Shown: positions 37,086 to 48,032 of the stretch, piece by piece
Numbering within the stretch: position 1 is the stretch's first letter
Layout: each line of letters opens with the position of its first letter
Made by a program: the position numbers and the translations under genes
NCBI GenBank assembly: GCA_017477505.1
Contig: JAFUVQ010000062.1
Coordinates: 1 to 64,000 of the forward strand
From: Eubacterium sp.
GTDB lineage: Bacteria > Bacillota > Clostridia > Lachnospirales > Lachnospiraceae
Reading direction: 5' to 3'
DNA length: 64,000 nt
The notes under the pieces: generated by a model
Databases searched by the model: none
Told to the model about the DNA's origin: nothing
What the model saw: the letters and a program-made list of their open reading frames with translations, nothing else

Positions 37086-38576
37086 CTATTTTGCCCAATC
37101 AAAACTTCTCTCAACAGCTTTACTCCAGCCTGAAAGTCTTTCCTCACGCTCTTCTTCACTTATATCCGGAGTAAAGAGCTTATCTATATTCCAGTTTACT
37201 CTTATCTCATCCCTGTCTTTGTAGAAGCCTGTTGCGAGACCTGCCAGATATGCAGCTCCCATAGCTGTTGTTTCAACACATGTAGGACGGAGCACTCTCG
37301 CATTTATGATATCAGCCTGAGTCTGCATAAGAAAATCATTTGCAGATGCACCACCGTCAACCTTAAGGCTAGAAAGCTTAACTCCCGAATCAGCCTCCAT
37401 GGCATGGAGCACATCACTTGTTTCGTAGGCGATTGCTTCAAGCGTAGCCCTGATGATGTGATATTTATTGACTCCTCTTGTAATTCCTACTATAGTTCCT
37501 CTTGCATACTGATTCCAGTAAGGTGCTCCAAGCCCTGTAAAAGCCGGAACAACATAACATCCGTTGGTATCCTTTACTTTCTGAGCCATATACTCCGAAT
37601 CCTCGGCGGAATCGATAAGCCTCATCTCATCTCTGAGCCACTGAATAGAAGCTCCTGCTATAAATACCGAGCCCTCGAGAGCATAATAAATCTTACCGTC
37701 AAGCCCCCATGCAATAGTTGTTACCAGTCCGTTATCCGAGAATACAGGTTCATGACCGGTATTCATAAGAAGGAAACATCCTGTACCGTATGTATTCTTG
37801 GCATCGCCTTTATTGAAACAGGTCTGCCCAAAAAGTGCCGCCTGCTGATCGCCTGCTATGCCGGCAATTTTTATAGGTCCACCGAAAAATCCGGATTCGG
37901 TTTCACCATAAATCTCACTTGACTGACATACCTTTGGGAGCATGCTCCTCGGTATATCCAGCTTATTCAGAATCTCATCATCCCAATCAAGATCCGTGAT
38001 ATTAAACAGCATGGTCCTGGATGCATTTGAATAATCCGTCACATGTACTCTTCCGTTTGTCAGCTTCCAGATAAGCCATGTATCCACTGTACCGAAACAC
38101 AGTTCCCCTTTCTCAGCTCTCTCTCTCACTCCGGGAATATTATCCAGAATCCATTTAAGCTTTGTAGCGGAAAAATAAGCATCTATAACCAGTCCTGTCT
38201 TACTTCTTATGGTATCGGTAAGTCCTTCGGCTCTCAGGCTGTCACAGTATTCGGAAGTACGTCTGCACTGCCATACTATGGCATTATATACCGGTTCACC
38301 TGTATTCCTGTCCCATACAATGGTGGTCTCCCGCTGGTTTGTAATACCTATGCCCGAAATCTCGTCATAGGTTATACCTTTATTGTTCATAGCCTCTATG
38401 ACAACACTCATCATAGTGGACCAGATTTCATTTGCATTATGCTCAACCCATCCCGGCTTCGGATAGTACTGAGTAAATTCCTTCTGGGCAACCGAAACAA
38501 TATTTCCTGCCTTGTCAAAAATGATACACCTGTTACTTGTCGTTCCGGCGTCCATCGCCATTATATAATTCCCCAT
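37086..38576 (-). CDS. glpK: Glycerol kinase
   Basis: 496 residues from the ATG at 38576, preceded by AGGAGGAAGGA. FGGY kinase signatures: [15 protein letters not shown] at the N-terminus, [23 protein letters not shown], and the C-terminal [15 protein letters not shown] phosphate/adenosine segment. It phosphorylates glycerol to glycerol 3-phosphate. No glpF or glpD is adjacent. It lies 76 bases after the metal ATPase gene with its own strong RBS and probably its own promoter. Confidence 0.96.
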   Translation of the reverse strand: MGNYIMAMDAGTTSNRCIIFDKAGNIVSVAQKEFTQYYPKPGWVEHNANEIWSTMMSVVIEAMNNKGITYDEISGIGITNQRETTIVWDRNTGEPVYNAIVWQCRRTSEYCDSLRAEGLTDTIRSKTGLVIDAYFSATKLKWILDNIPGVRERAEKGELCFGTVDTWLIWKLTNGRVHVTDYSNASRTMLFNITDLDWDDEILNKLDIPRSMLPKVCQSSEIYGETESGFFGGPIKIAGIAGDQQAALFGQTCFNKGDAKNTYGTGCFLLMNTGHEPVFSDNGLVTTIAWGLDGKIYYALEGSVFIAGASIQWLRDEMRLIDSAEDSEYMAQKVKDTNGCYVVPAFTGLGAPYWNQYARGTIVGITRGVNKYHIIRATLEAIAYETSDVLHAMEADSGVKLSSLKVDGGASANDFLMQTQADIINARVLRPTCVETTAMGAAYLAGLATGFYKDRDEIRVNWNIDKLFTPDISEEEREERLSGWSKAVERSFDWAK

Positions 38577-38652
38577 AACAATCCTTCCTCCTGTCAAATG
38601 CCCCGATACAAGGTTTTTTATAAGTTAATTGTAACATATAAAAAAGGTCTGT

Positions 38653-40584
38653 CTATGATTTAATGCGGAGTGCCCTGGTAGCATTCAGAACCGCTATAAC
38701 CATAACCCCGACATCCGCGAATATTGCAATCCACATATTTGCAATTCCAAATGCTCCGAGTATGAGACAGAGTATCTTAACCCCGATTGCAAATACTATA
38801 TTCTGGTGAACTATCCTTAGTGTCTTTCTGGAAATACGCATTGCCAGTGATATCTTCCTCGGATCATCATCCATAAGGACTATATCAGCAGCCTCGATTG
38901 CTGCATCGGAACCCATGGCACCCATGGCTATACCGATATCCGCTCTCGAAAGTACCGGAGCATCATTGATACCGTCTCCGACAAATGCAAGCTTCTCCTT
39001 TTCTTTCTTCTTATCTATTAGCTTTTCAACTTCCTCAACCTTATCACCCGGAAGAAGTTCTGCTCTATATTCATTTATACCTATCTCTTTAGCAACTGCC
39101 CCGGCTACCTTTTCAGAGTCACCGGTAAGCATTACCGTTTTTATTCCCTGGTTCTTAAGACCGGTCATGGCGTCCTTTGTTTCAGGTTTGACCACATCTG
39201 ATATCAGCATAAAGCCTGCGTACCTGCCGTCTACCGAAACATGAACCTCCGTCCCGACTTCTCCGACATTATTTGCAGCATGGGTATCATATCCCACAAT
39301 ACCCTCTTTATCCATAAGCTTTCTGCTTCCGGCAAAGATCTTCTTTCCCTCATAATTAACGGAAACTCCGTAACCGGGAATATTCTCTACATCCTTTATG
39401 AGCCTCTCACCGTCATTTGTCAGTGTCTTAAAGCCCTCTTCATCCTGCCTTCCGTATTCTTCCATAATACTTATGGCTATAGGATGGCTCGAACCATGCT
39501 CTGCATGAGCGGCAAATGATATAAGTTCCTTTTCTGTGAATCCCCCAGCCGGTTTCACCCTGGTTACTACAAATACACCCTTTGTAAGTGTTCCGGTTTT
39601 ATCAAAAACTATATACTTCGTATCTGCCAGTGCTTCGAGATAATTTGATCCCTTGACCAGAATACCCTTTGACGATGCGCATCCTATACCACCAAAAAAG
39701 CTGAGCGGAACAGAAACAACAACGGCGCATGGGCAGCTGATAACCAGAAATGTACAGGCTCTGATAAAGAAATCAGTCCAATTACCACTCATTCCCATAA
39801 TCATACGGATTACGGGTGGAATGATGGCAAGCGCAAGTGCTCCATAGCAGACAATCGGAGTATAATATCTGGCAAATTTAGATATAAAGTTCTCCGATCT
39901 TGCTTTCTTCATACTGGAATTCTCAACCAGATCAAGTATCTTAGATACTGTTGATTCACCGAATTCCTTAGTAGTCTTAATCTTAATCCTGCCAGAAATA
40001 CTGACACAGCCACTTATGACTTCATCACCCTCAGATGCATCTCTAGGGACTGATTCTCCCGTAAGAGCGCTCGTATTCAGAGTTGTTGTTCCCTCCTGAA
40101 TGATTCCATCTATCGGAACCTTCTCACCGGGATTGACTACTATAATACTTCCTATCTCTATATCATCCGGATCCTCCTCCGTGATACTTCTGTCTTCATG
40201 AAGAAGATTAGCCGTATCAGGCCTTATATCCATCAGCTCTGAGATATTTCTTCTGCTCTTTCCTACTGCTATGCTTTGGAAAAGTTCTCCTATCTGATAG
40301 AAAAGCATAACAGCAACACCTTCACGGTACTCACCTATAGCAATGGCACCTATGGTTGCTATCGCCATAAGGAAACATTCATCAAATGGCTGCCTGTTCC
40401 TGATCCCGTGTAAAGCCTTCTTCAGAACATCAAATCCGACGATGAAATATGGGACCAGAAATAGCGGAAGCTGAATCCATACCGGTGCTGTGCTGATAAA
40501 ATGAAAAACTACCGAAAGCGCCGCAACCAATACAAATGAAATTATGATTCTTATAAGATTCTTTTTCTGTTTAGAACTGAGCAT
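38653..40584 (-). CDS. cadA: Heavy-metal translocating P1B-type ATPase (Cd/Zn efflux type)
   Basis: 643 residues. Metal site CPC in SCPCAVVVSVPLSFFGG (transmembrane helix 6), actuator TGES, phosphorylation loop DKTGTLTKG, GDGINDAP hinge, plus HP motif (SSHPIAISI). Helices before and after match P1B-2 zinc/cadmium/lead pumps. It lacks the usual fused N-terminal metal-binding domain, which is encoded separately by the gene immediately upstream. Third gene of an ArsR-regulated operon. Specificity between Cd, Zn and Pb is inferred; symbol by family. Confidence 0.92.
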   Translation of the reverse strand: MLSSKQKKNLIRIIISFVLVAALSVVFHFISTAPVWIQLPLFLVPYFIVGFDVLKKALHGIRNRQPFDECFLMAIATIGAIAIGEYREGVAVMLFYQIGELFQSIAVGKSRRNISELMDIRPDTANLLHEDRSITEEDPDDIEIGSIIVVNPGEKVPIDGIIQEGTTTLNTSALTGESVPRDASEGDEVISGCVSISGRIKIKTTKEFGESTVSKILDLVENSSMKKARSENFISKFARYYTPIVCYGALALAIIPPVIRMIMGMSGNWTDFFIRACTFLVISCPCAVVVSVPLSFFGGIGCASSKGILVKGSNYLEALADTKYIVFDKTGTLTKGVFVVTRVKPAGGFTEKELISFAAHAEHGSSHPIAISIMEEYGRQDEEGFKTLTNDGERLIKDVENIPGYGVSVNYEGKKIFAGSRKLMDKEGIVGYDTHAANNVGEVGTEVHVSVDGRYAGFMLISDVVKPETKDAMTGLKNQGIKTVMLTGDSEKVAGAVAKEIGINEYRAELLPGDKVEEVEKLIDKKKEKEKLAFVGDGINDAPVLSRADIGIAMGAMGSDAAIEAADIVLMDDDPRKISLAMRISRKTLRIVHQNIVFAIGVKILCLILGAFGIANMWIAIFADVGVMVIAVLNATRALRIKS

Positions 40585-40603
40585 AAAAACCTTCTATCTT
40601 ATT

Positions 40604-40831
40604 CTAGAGATAAATCTCCATATCATCCTCAACCTTCTTGCAGTTCTTTCTTGCCTCCTGCATTACGGCATCGATATCCGTAACATCATCCTCAAACTCA
40701 ACTTTGCACTTTAATGTCATGAAACTTAAGGTAGCATCCTTCACACCTTTAGTATTCTTAATAGCTTCCTGCATTTTCTCTGCACATGCAGCACAATCAA
40801 CATCGACCTTGTAAGTCTTCTTCATTTTCAT
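40604..40831 (-). CDS. Heavy-metal-associated (HMA) domain metallochaperone
   Basis: 75 residues, one ferredoxin-like HMA domain with metal site CAAC (VDCAACAEKM) and the typical KGVKDATLSFMTLKC segment. It delivers or senses a soft metal for the P-type ATPase encoded 19 bases downstream, in effect a detached N-terminal domain of that pump. It starts 9 bases after the ArsR gene. Confidence 0.92.
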   Translation of the reverse strand: MKMKKTYKVDVDCAACAEKMQEAIKNTKGVKDATLSFMTLKCKVEFEDDVTDIDAVMQEARKNCKKVEDDMEIYL

Positions 40832-40840
40832 TCTCCTTTA

Positions 40841-41143
40841 TCATTGCATTTCTTCTATATGTTCCATTCCGAGACTCAGTATCATATGTACATGCTCGTC
40901 ATCAAGTGAATAATAAATCTCTTTACCGTCTCTTCTCTTCTTAACCAGTTTGGAATCCTTTAAAATTCTCAGCTGGTGACTGACTGACGACTGTGTTGCA
41001 TTCAGTAATGCCGCTATATCATTTACACATAGCTCTTTATCTATCAATGCATACAGTATTTTAATCCTTGTTGAATCTGCAAATATTCTGAACAAATCCG
41101 CCAGATCATATAGCATCTCCTCTGAAGGCATCTTATCACTCAT
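40841..41143 (-). CDS. ArsR/SmtB family metal-responsive repressor (CadC-like)
   Basis: 100 residues of winged-helix ArsR family. The recognition helix is in ALLNATQSSVSHQLRIL, preceded by ELCVNDIAA whose cysteine is where CadC-type metal ligands lie (ELCVND), and the C-terminal helix has HVHMILSLGMEH with the histidines of the SmtB alpha-5 site. It should repress its own operon until Cd/Zn binds. A consensus promoter with palindromic elements lies just upstream. Confidence 0.93.
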   Translation of the reverse strand: MSDKMPSEEMLYDLADLFRIFADSTRIKILYALIDKELCVNDIAALLNATQSSVSHQLRILKDSKLVKKRRDGKEIYYSLDDEHVHMILSLGMEHIEEMQ

Positions 41144-41170
41144 ATCCGATTACTCCTTCCTCATTTCTTT

Positions 41171-41211
41171 ATTACATATGTAATTATATTCATATGTTCA
41201 TATGTTGTCAA
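41171..41211 (-). promoter_or_regulatory. Consensus promoter and operator of the metal-efflux operon
   Basis: -35 TTGACA (41206-41211), 17-bp spacer (41189-41205), -10 TATAAT (41183-41188), a perfect match in both hexamers. A perfect 14-bp palindrome ATTACATATGTAAT (41171-41184) overlaps the -10 and start site, and the spacer has two more CATATG cores. Such a strong promoter is expected to be held off by the ArsR repressor binding these A/T-rich palindromes. Confidence 0.85.
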
Positions 41212-41239
41212 TAGTAAAATGTATTTTTCTTCTTTTTCA

Positions 41240-41677
41240 TCACTTTTCCATGGATATCAGAAAGTCATATGCTTTTTTATACTTTGCAAATCTTTCCTCG
41301 TCTTTTTGTGTAACAGTAATGAGCCTTCCCCTGTCCATATTATGTCTCAGATCTGAAAGCTTCACCTTCCTTGCAGTTTCGTTCTTCGAAAGCTTTTCTA
41401 TATAATCCATGTAAGGAACACTATCCTCATGAGTAAGAAGTCCGATTACTTCTATCTGATAATCCGTGATACCCTCTCTTCTGAGATCCTCCGGTGTGAC
41501 TGCTGTATCTTCAACAACATCATGAAGAATCGCAACTACTGTTGAATCTTCATCATCCATGCTTTCAGCCACATGAAGAGGATGCGTTATGTAAGGAATC
41601 CCTGCCTTATCCAACTGTCCGGCATGGGCTTCAAATGCAATATTGATGGCTTTTAATATAAGTGGTGAGTACAGCAT
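41240..41677 (-). CDS. HD-domain (p)ppGpp hydrolase-like protein (MESH1/SpoT-type)
   Basis: 145 residues. HD metal residues: AHAGQLDKAGIPYITHPLHVAE (first histidine and the downstream HP), AILHDVVEDTAV with the HD pair, and the basic SDLRHNMDRGRL segment near the end. This is the isolated hydrolase domain of Rel/Spo enzymes with no synthetase domain, so it could degrade (p)ppGpp or a related nucleotide. It follows the DUF2752 gene by 11 bases. Confidence 0.85.
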   Translation of the reverse strand: MLYSPLILKAINIAFEAHAGQLDKAGIPYITHPLHVAESMDDEDSTVVAILHDVVEDTAVTPEDLRREGITDYQIEVIGLLTHEDSVPYMDYIEKLSKNETARKVKLSDLRHNMDRGRLITVTQKDEERFAKYKKAYDFLISMEK

Positions 41678-41688
41678 TACATTTCCTC

Positions 41689-42063
41689 CTAAAAATTTCT
41701 CAAAACACCGAATCCGATAAACGCTATTAAAAATAAAATGAGGATCACATTATTCCACATAGGACTCTTCTTCTCATATATCTCCAGGATATTAACGTAG
41801 AAGAATTCCAGCATCAAAAAGGGAATCGTCGAAAAAAGAAAAGGATTGGCCCTGTATGCCCTTGCAAAATTCAGCTTTGCCATATAAAGCACCATTGTAG
41901 TCGCACCGCATCCGGGACACTTGAAACCGGTCAGCCGCCTTGTCATGCACGGTATGCCAAGTCCCGTAAGCTTAATCCATATATAATAAGCAAGTCCTAC
42001 CAGAATCAGTATTCCGAAATTCTTCAGTTTTCTGTGCAGGATTTCCTTATTCATGTTCTGCAT
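41689..42063 (-). CDS. DUF2752 membrane protein
   Basis: 124 residues with three predicted transmembrane helices (about 13-31, 68-86, 100-120). The family mark is FKCPGCGATTM followed by YMAKLNFARAYRANPFLF. Function unknown. It forms a two-gene unit with the HD hydrolase. Confidence 0.85.
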   Translation of the reverse strand: MQNMNKEILHRKLKNFGILILVGLAYYIWIKLTGLGIPCMTRRLTGFKCPGCGATTMVLYMAKLNFARAYRANPFLFSTIPFLMLEFFYVNILEIYEKKSPMWNNVILILFLIAFIGFGVLRNF

Positions 42064-42217
42064 ACACTTCCTTTTATACCTTCCCGAAACTCCATTTAAT
42101 CTTAGTATAAATGGCAGCTATATGAACCTGTCATACGCCAGGAACGGTCTGATTTATATCAACAATATTTATACCACAGCAGCTATAATCTTTCCACCCA
42201 AAAACAAAAATATCATC

Positions 42218-42246
42218 TTGAAAACACTAGTATGAAATGATAGAAT
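42218..42246 (+). promoter_or_regulatory. Sigma-A-type promoter of the FHA gene
   Basis: -35 TTGAAA (42218-42223), 17-bp spacer, -10 TAGAAT (42241-42246), 33 bases before the ATG. Confidence 0.65.
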
Positions 42247-42279
42247 GAGAAATGATAAGTTTTTAAGTGGGGTGTCAAA

Positions 42280-43203
42280 ATGGATAACAATGCAAACAAT
42301 GCATCAAGCTATGATGAGTTTACTCTGAACTTCAAGCTGGAGGATAATATCGCCATCAATACAAGAGAACGCGATATGTTCAATTACGAGTTTGTTGGAA
42401 ACAGAACTACTGTAAATGAAGTTGAATTAAACGGAATGCGTGCTCTTCAGTATGTTGTTCCGGCTACTCTTCCACTTGAGCCTTTCCTTACGAAGCAGTT
42501 ATACAAAGGCGAGTTTCTTGCCATTCTTTCAAATATTCTGAATCAGCTTATGTATTTCGAAGAAAACGGAATGCCACTTAACAAGCTGTTCCTTGATTTC
42601 AAATATATGTATATCGAGCTTTCTACCATGGATGTACAGCTTCTGTATATGCCTGTAGAAAAGAATTTCCCTGATGTCAACATCACAAAGTTCATCCAGG
42701 ATATTATCATGAAGGTCAGATTTGCCGATATGTCTTGTGTCGATCTTGTTGATACAATACTTCAGTATCTTGACAGCAAGCTCATGTTCAACCTGAGAGA
42801 TTTCTATCATTTCATACTTTCACTTGAAGCTGCTGAGATGCAGGCAGATGAAAGGGATAATTCGGAAGCCGGAACTACTGTTCTTGCAACCTCATCCAAT
42901 TATGAGAATCCAATTCCTTATCTCGTAAGGATAAAGACCAATGAGCTTATTCCTATAATCAGAAATGAATTCGTTGTAGGTAAATCTCATGACTGTGATT
43001 ACCAGATTACAGATAACAGAAAGGTCAGCCGTCGACATGCTACCTTCCGTATCAACAACGGTGAATGTTATATCAGAGATAATTCCTCAACAAATCATAC
43101 ATTCATCAACGGAAAGCTTCTGCAGCCGGAATTTGAGATAATGCTCTCCAACAATGACTATATCCGTTTCGGTGATGAAGAATTCAAATATTGGGTTAGA
43201 TAA
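42280..43203 (+). CDS. DUF6382 and FHA-domain protein
   Basis: 307 residues, soluble. The first 190 residues match the DUF6382 type (a kinase-like or scaffold domain common in Clostridia near FHA domains). A C-terminal FHA domain (about 215-305) has the phosphothreonine-binding pattern VVGKSHDCDYQI, VSRRHATF and NHTFING. It probably binds a Thr-phosphorylated partner. No Ser/Thr kinase gene is adjacent. Plus-strand gene with its own promoter and terminator; RBS GTGGGG. Confidence 0.85.
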   Translation: MDNNANNASSYDEFTLNFKLEDNIAINTRERDMFNYEFVGNRTTVNEVELNGMRALQYVVPATLPLEPFLTKQLYKGEFLAILSNILNQLMYFEENGMPLNKLFLDFKYMYIELSTMDVQLLYMPVEKNFPDVNITKFIQDIIMKVRFADMSCVDLVDTILQYLDSKLMFNLRDFYHFILSLEAAEMQADERDNSEAGTTVLATSSNYENPIPYLVRIKTNELIPIIRNEFVVGKSHDCDYQITDNRKVSRRHATFRINNGECYIRDNSSTNHTFINGKLLQPEFEIMLSNNDYIRFGDEEFKYWVR

Positions 43204-43229
43204 AAATCAGATATAATAACAAAAAAATC

Positions 43230-43259
43230 GGACCGGTCTTCCTATGGGAACGCCGGTCC
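43230..43259. terminator. Bidirectional terminator between the FHA gene and trpS
   Basis: GGACCGG (43230-43236) pairs with CCGGTCC (43253-43259) with extra inner pairing. T-rich sequence follows on both strands (ATTTCTTTATT on plus, GATTTTTTTG on minus). Confidence 0.85.
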
Positions 43260-43292
43260 ATTTCTTTATTATGTAATAGTAAACTGTGTTTA

Positions 43293-44417
<1,125 letters not shown>

Positions 44418-44422
44418 CTATT

Positions 44423-46252
44423 CTATTGCTGTGCATTACGTGATGCACGCATTCTCATTCTTGAATCAAGTATCTTCTTTCTGATCCTGAGATTTTCAGG
44501 AGTTATTTCAAGAAGCTCATCTGTATCGATGAAGTCAAGCGCCTGCTCAAGGGAAAGAATCCTTGGCGGTGTAAGCTTAAGGGCATCATCCGATCCCGAA
44601 GCACGGGTATTGGAAAGGTGCTTGGTCTTACATACATTTACTTCTATATCTTCTGCACGGCCGGTCTCTCCGACTACCATTCCGGCATAAACCTGTACGC
44701 CCGGTCCGATAAAGAGAGTTCCTCTTTCCTGTGCATTGAAAAGTCCGTAAGTTATGGATGTTCCGTCCTCAAATGCAATGAGTGAACCGTTCTGTCTGTA
44801 TGACATATCACCCTTATATGCATCATAGCCGTCAAACAGCGTATTTATAACACCATTTCCCTTTGTTGCTGTCAGGAAAGGTCCTCTGAAACCTATAAGT
44901 CCACGGGATGGGATTCTGAACTCAAGTCTGGTCATGCCTGTTCCGGCTGTTGCCATTCCCGTCATCTCACCCTTACGGATTGCAAGCATATTGATGATGG
45001 TTCCCGAATACTCGTCAGGTACATCTATGGTTGCTATCTCAAACGGCTCTTCCTTCTTGCCAAGTTCATTTGTTTTATAGATTACCTCTGCCTTACTGAC
45101 TGCAAATTCGTAGCCCTCACGTCTCATATTCTCAATAAGAACAGACAGATGAAGCTCACCACGTCCGGAAACCTTGAAACAATCCATGGAATCAGTCTCT
45201 TCCACCCTGAGTCCGACATCGGTATTAAGTTCACGGAACAGTCTGTCTCTAAGATGTCTTGAGGTTACAAACTTACCTTCCTTACCTGCAAGAGGAGAAT
45301 CATTTACCATGAAATCCATGGAAATTGTAGGATCTGAAATCTTCTGGAAAGGAATGCTTTCAGGTTTTTCAGGTGAGCAGATGGTATCACCGATCTTGAT
45401 CTCTTCCATACCTGATATTGCTACGATGGCACCTACTGTTGCTTCTTCAACCTCATATCTCTGGAGTCCCTGATATTCGTAAAGCTTTCCAATCTTAACC
45501 TTCTTCATATAGTCAGGCTCATGGTGATTTACAAGTACCACGTCCTGATTGACTCTTATAGTACCGTTATCTACCTTTCCGACACCGATACGTCCTGTAT
45601 ATTCATTATAATCTATGGTGCTTATAAGCATCTGAACTCCCGCGTCGGGATCACCCTCGGGTGCAGGAATATGATTAATTATAGTCTCGAAGAGAGGCTT
45701 CATATCTGTTCCCGGTTCATCTGCCTTGTAAGACGCAACACCTTCCTTTGCGGATGCATATACAAATGGACAGTCAAGCTGTTCCTCAGTAGCATCAAGA
45801 TCCATGAGAAGTTCAAGAACCTCATCCTCTACCTCAGCAACTCTGGCATCAGGTCTGTCAATCTTATTGATACATACTATTACAGAAAGGTTAAGTGCCA
45901 GCGCCTTCTGAAGTACAAATCTGGTCTGAGGCATAGCACCCTCAAATGCATCTACAACAAGTATAACGCCGTTAACCATCTTAAGTACACGCTCAACCTC
46001 GCCACCAAAATCAGCATGACCCGGAGTATCTATGATATTGATCTTTATGCCGTTATAGTCAACAGCCGTATTCTTGGAGAGAATGGTTATTCCTCTCTCC
46101 CTCTCAATATCATTTGAATCCATTACCCTCTCAACAACCTCCTGGTTGCTTCTGAACACGCCGCTCTGGCGGAGAAGTCCGTCTACAAGAGTAGTTTTAC
46201 CATGATCAACATGGGCTATAATAGCTATATTTCTGACATCTTCTCTAATCAT
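44423..46252 (-). CDS. typA: Translational GTPase TypA/BipA
   Basis: 609 residues. G-domain motifs IAHVDHGKTTL, DTPGHADFGGEV and NKIDRPDA. The effector-loop ERERGITILSKN, beta-barrel and the C-terminal BipA-specific part (RNAQQ end) are all present and of full length. Acts on ribosome assembly and stress adaptation. First gene of a likely typA-trpS transcript. Confidence 0.97.
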   Translation of the reverse strand: MIREDVRNIAIIAHVDHGKTTLVDGLLRQSGVFRSNQEVVERVMDSNDIERERGITILSKNTAVDYNGIKINIIDTPGHADFGGEVERVLKMVNGVILVVDAFEGAMPQTRFVLQKALALNLSVIVCINKIDRPDARVAEVEDEVLELLMDLDATEEQLDCPFVYASAKEGVASYKADEPGTDMKPLFETIINHIPAPEGDPDAGVQMLISTIDYNEYTGRIGVGKVDNGTIRVNQDVVLVNHHEPDYMKKVKIGKLYEYQGLQRYEVEEATVGAIVAISGMEEIKIGDTICSPEKPESIPFQKISDPTISMDFMVNDSPLAGKEGKFVTSRHLRDRLFRELNTDVGLRVEETDSMDCFKVSGRGELHLSVLIENMRREGYEFAVSKAEVIYKTNELGKKEEPFEIATIDVPDEYSGTIINMLAIRKGEMTGMATAGTGMTRLEFRIPSRGLIGFRGPFLTATKGNGVINTLFDGYDAYKGDMSYRQNGSLIAFEDGTSITYGLFNAQERGTLFIGPGVQVYAGMVVGETGRAEDIEVNVCKTKHLSNTRASGSDDALKLTPPRILSLEQALDFIDTDELLEITPENLRIRKKILDSRMRMRASRNAQQ

Positions 46253-46350
46253 AAAATGTTTCCTCTATATTATTTATTATTCTAATGAAGTGCAGTTTTC
46301 TGTTTTTTTAAGCCGAAACAGAGTTTTTGGCATCTGACTCACAACATGCG

Positions 46351-46395
46351 AAATCAGATGTGAGGAGTCATAAGTCGACAACTTACATCTGATTT
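46351..46395. terminator. Hairpin downstream of guaB
   Basis: AAATCAGATGT (46351-46361) pairs perfectly with ACATCTGATTT (46385-46395), with an inner TAAGT/ACTTA stem. It lies 34 bases beyond the guaB stop and about 100 bases before typA. The T-tract is short, so its strength is uncertain. Confidence 0.6.
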
Positions 46396-46428
46396 CTGTC
46401 ATTTCACCGAAGGTTCTGCCAAAACAAC

Positions 46429-47898
<1,470 letters not shown>

Positions 47899-47940
47899 TT
47901 AATACATCTAAAACTATAACTTGAATAAAAATTTTCCACT

Positions 47941-47969
47941 ATGGTAACAAACTTGAGTTGTGGTGTCAA
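47941..47969 (-). promoter_or_regulatory. Probable guaB promoter
   Basis: -35 TTGACA (47964-47969) is perfect, with a 17-bp spacer and -10 TACCAT (47941-47946, two mismatches). The leader is about 55 bases. Confidence 0.6.
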
Positions 47970-48032
47970 CAAGGTATGTCTGCAAAAATTACACAAACTT
48001 TCATGCTCATTTCGTTAAAAATTCTATTTGCA

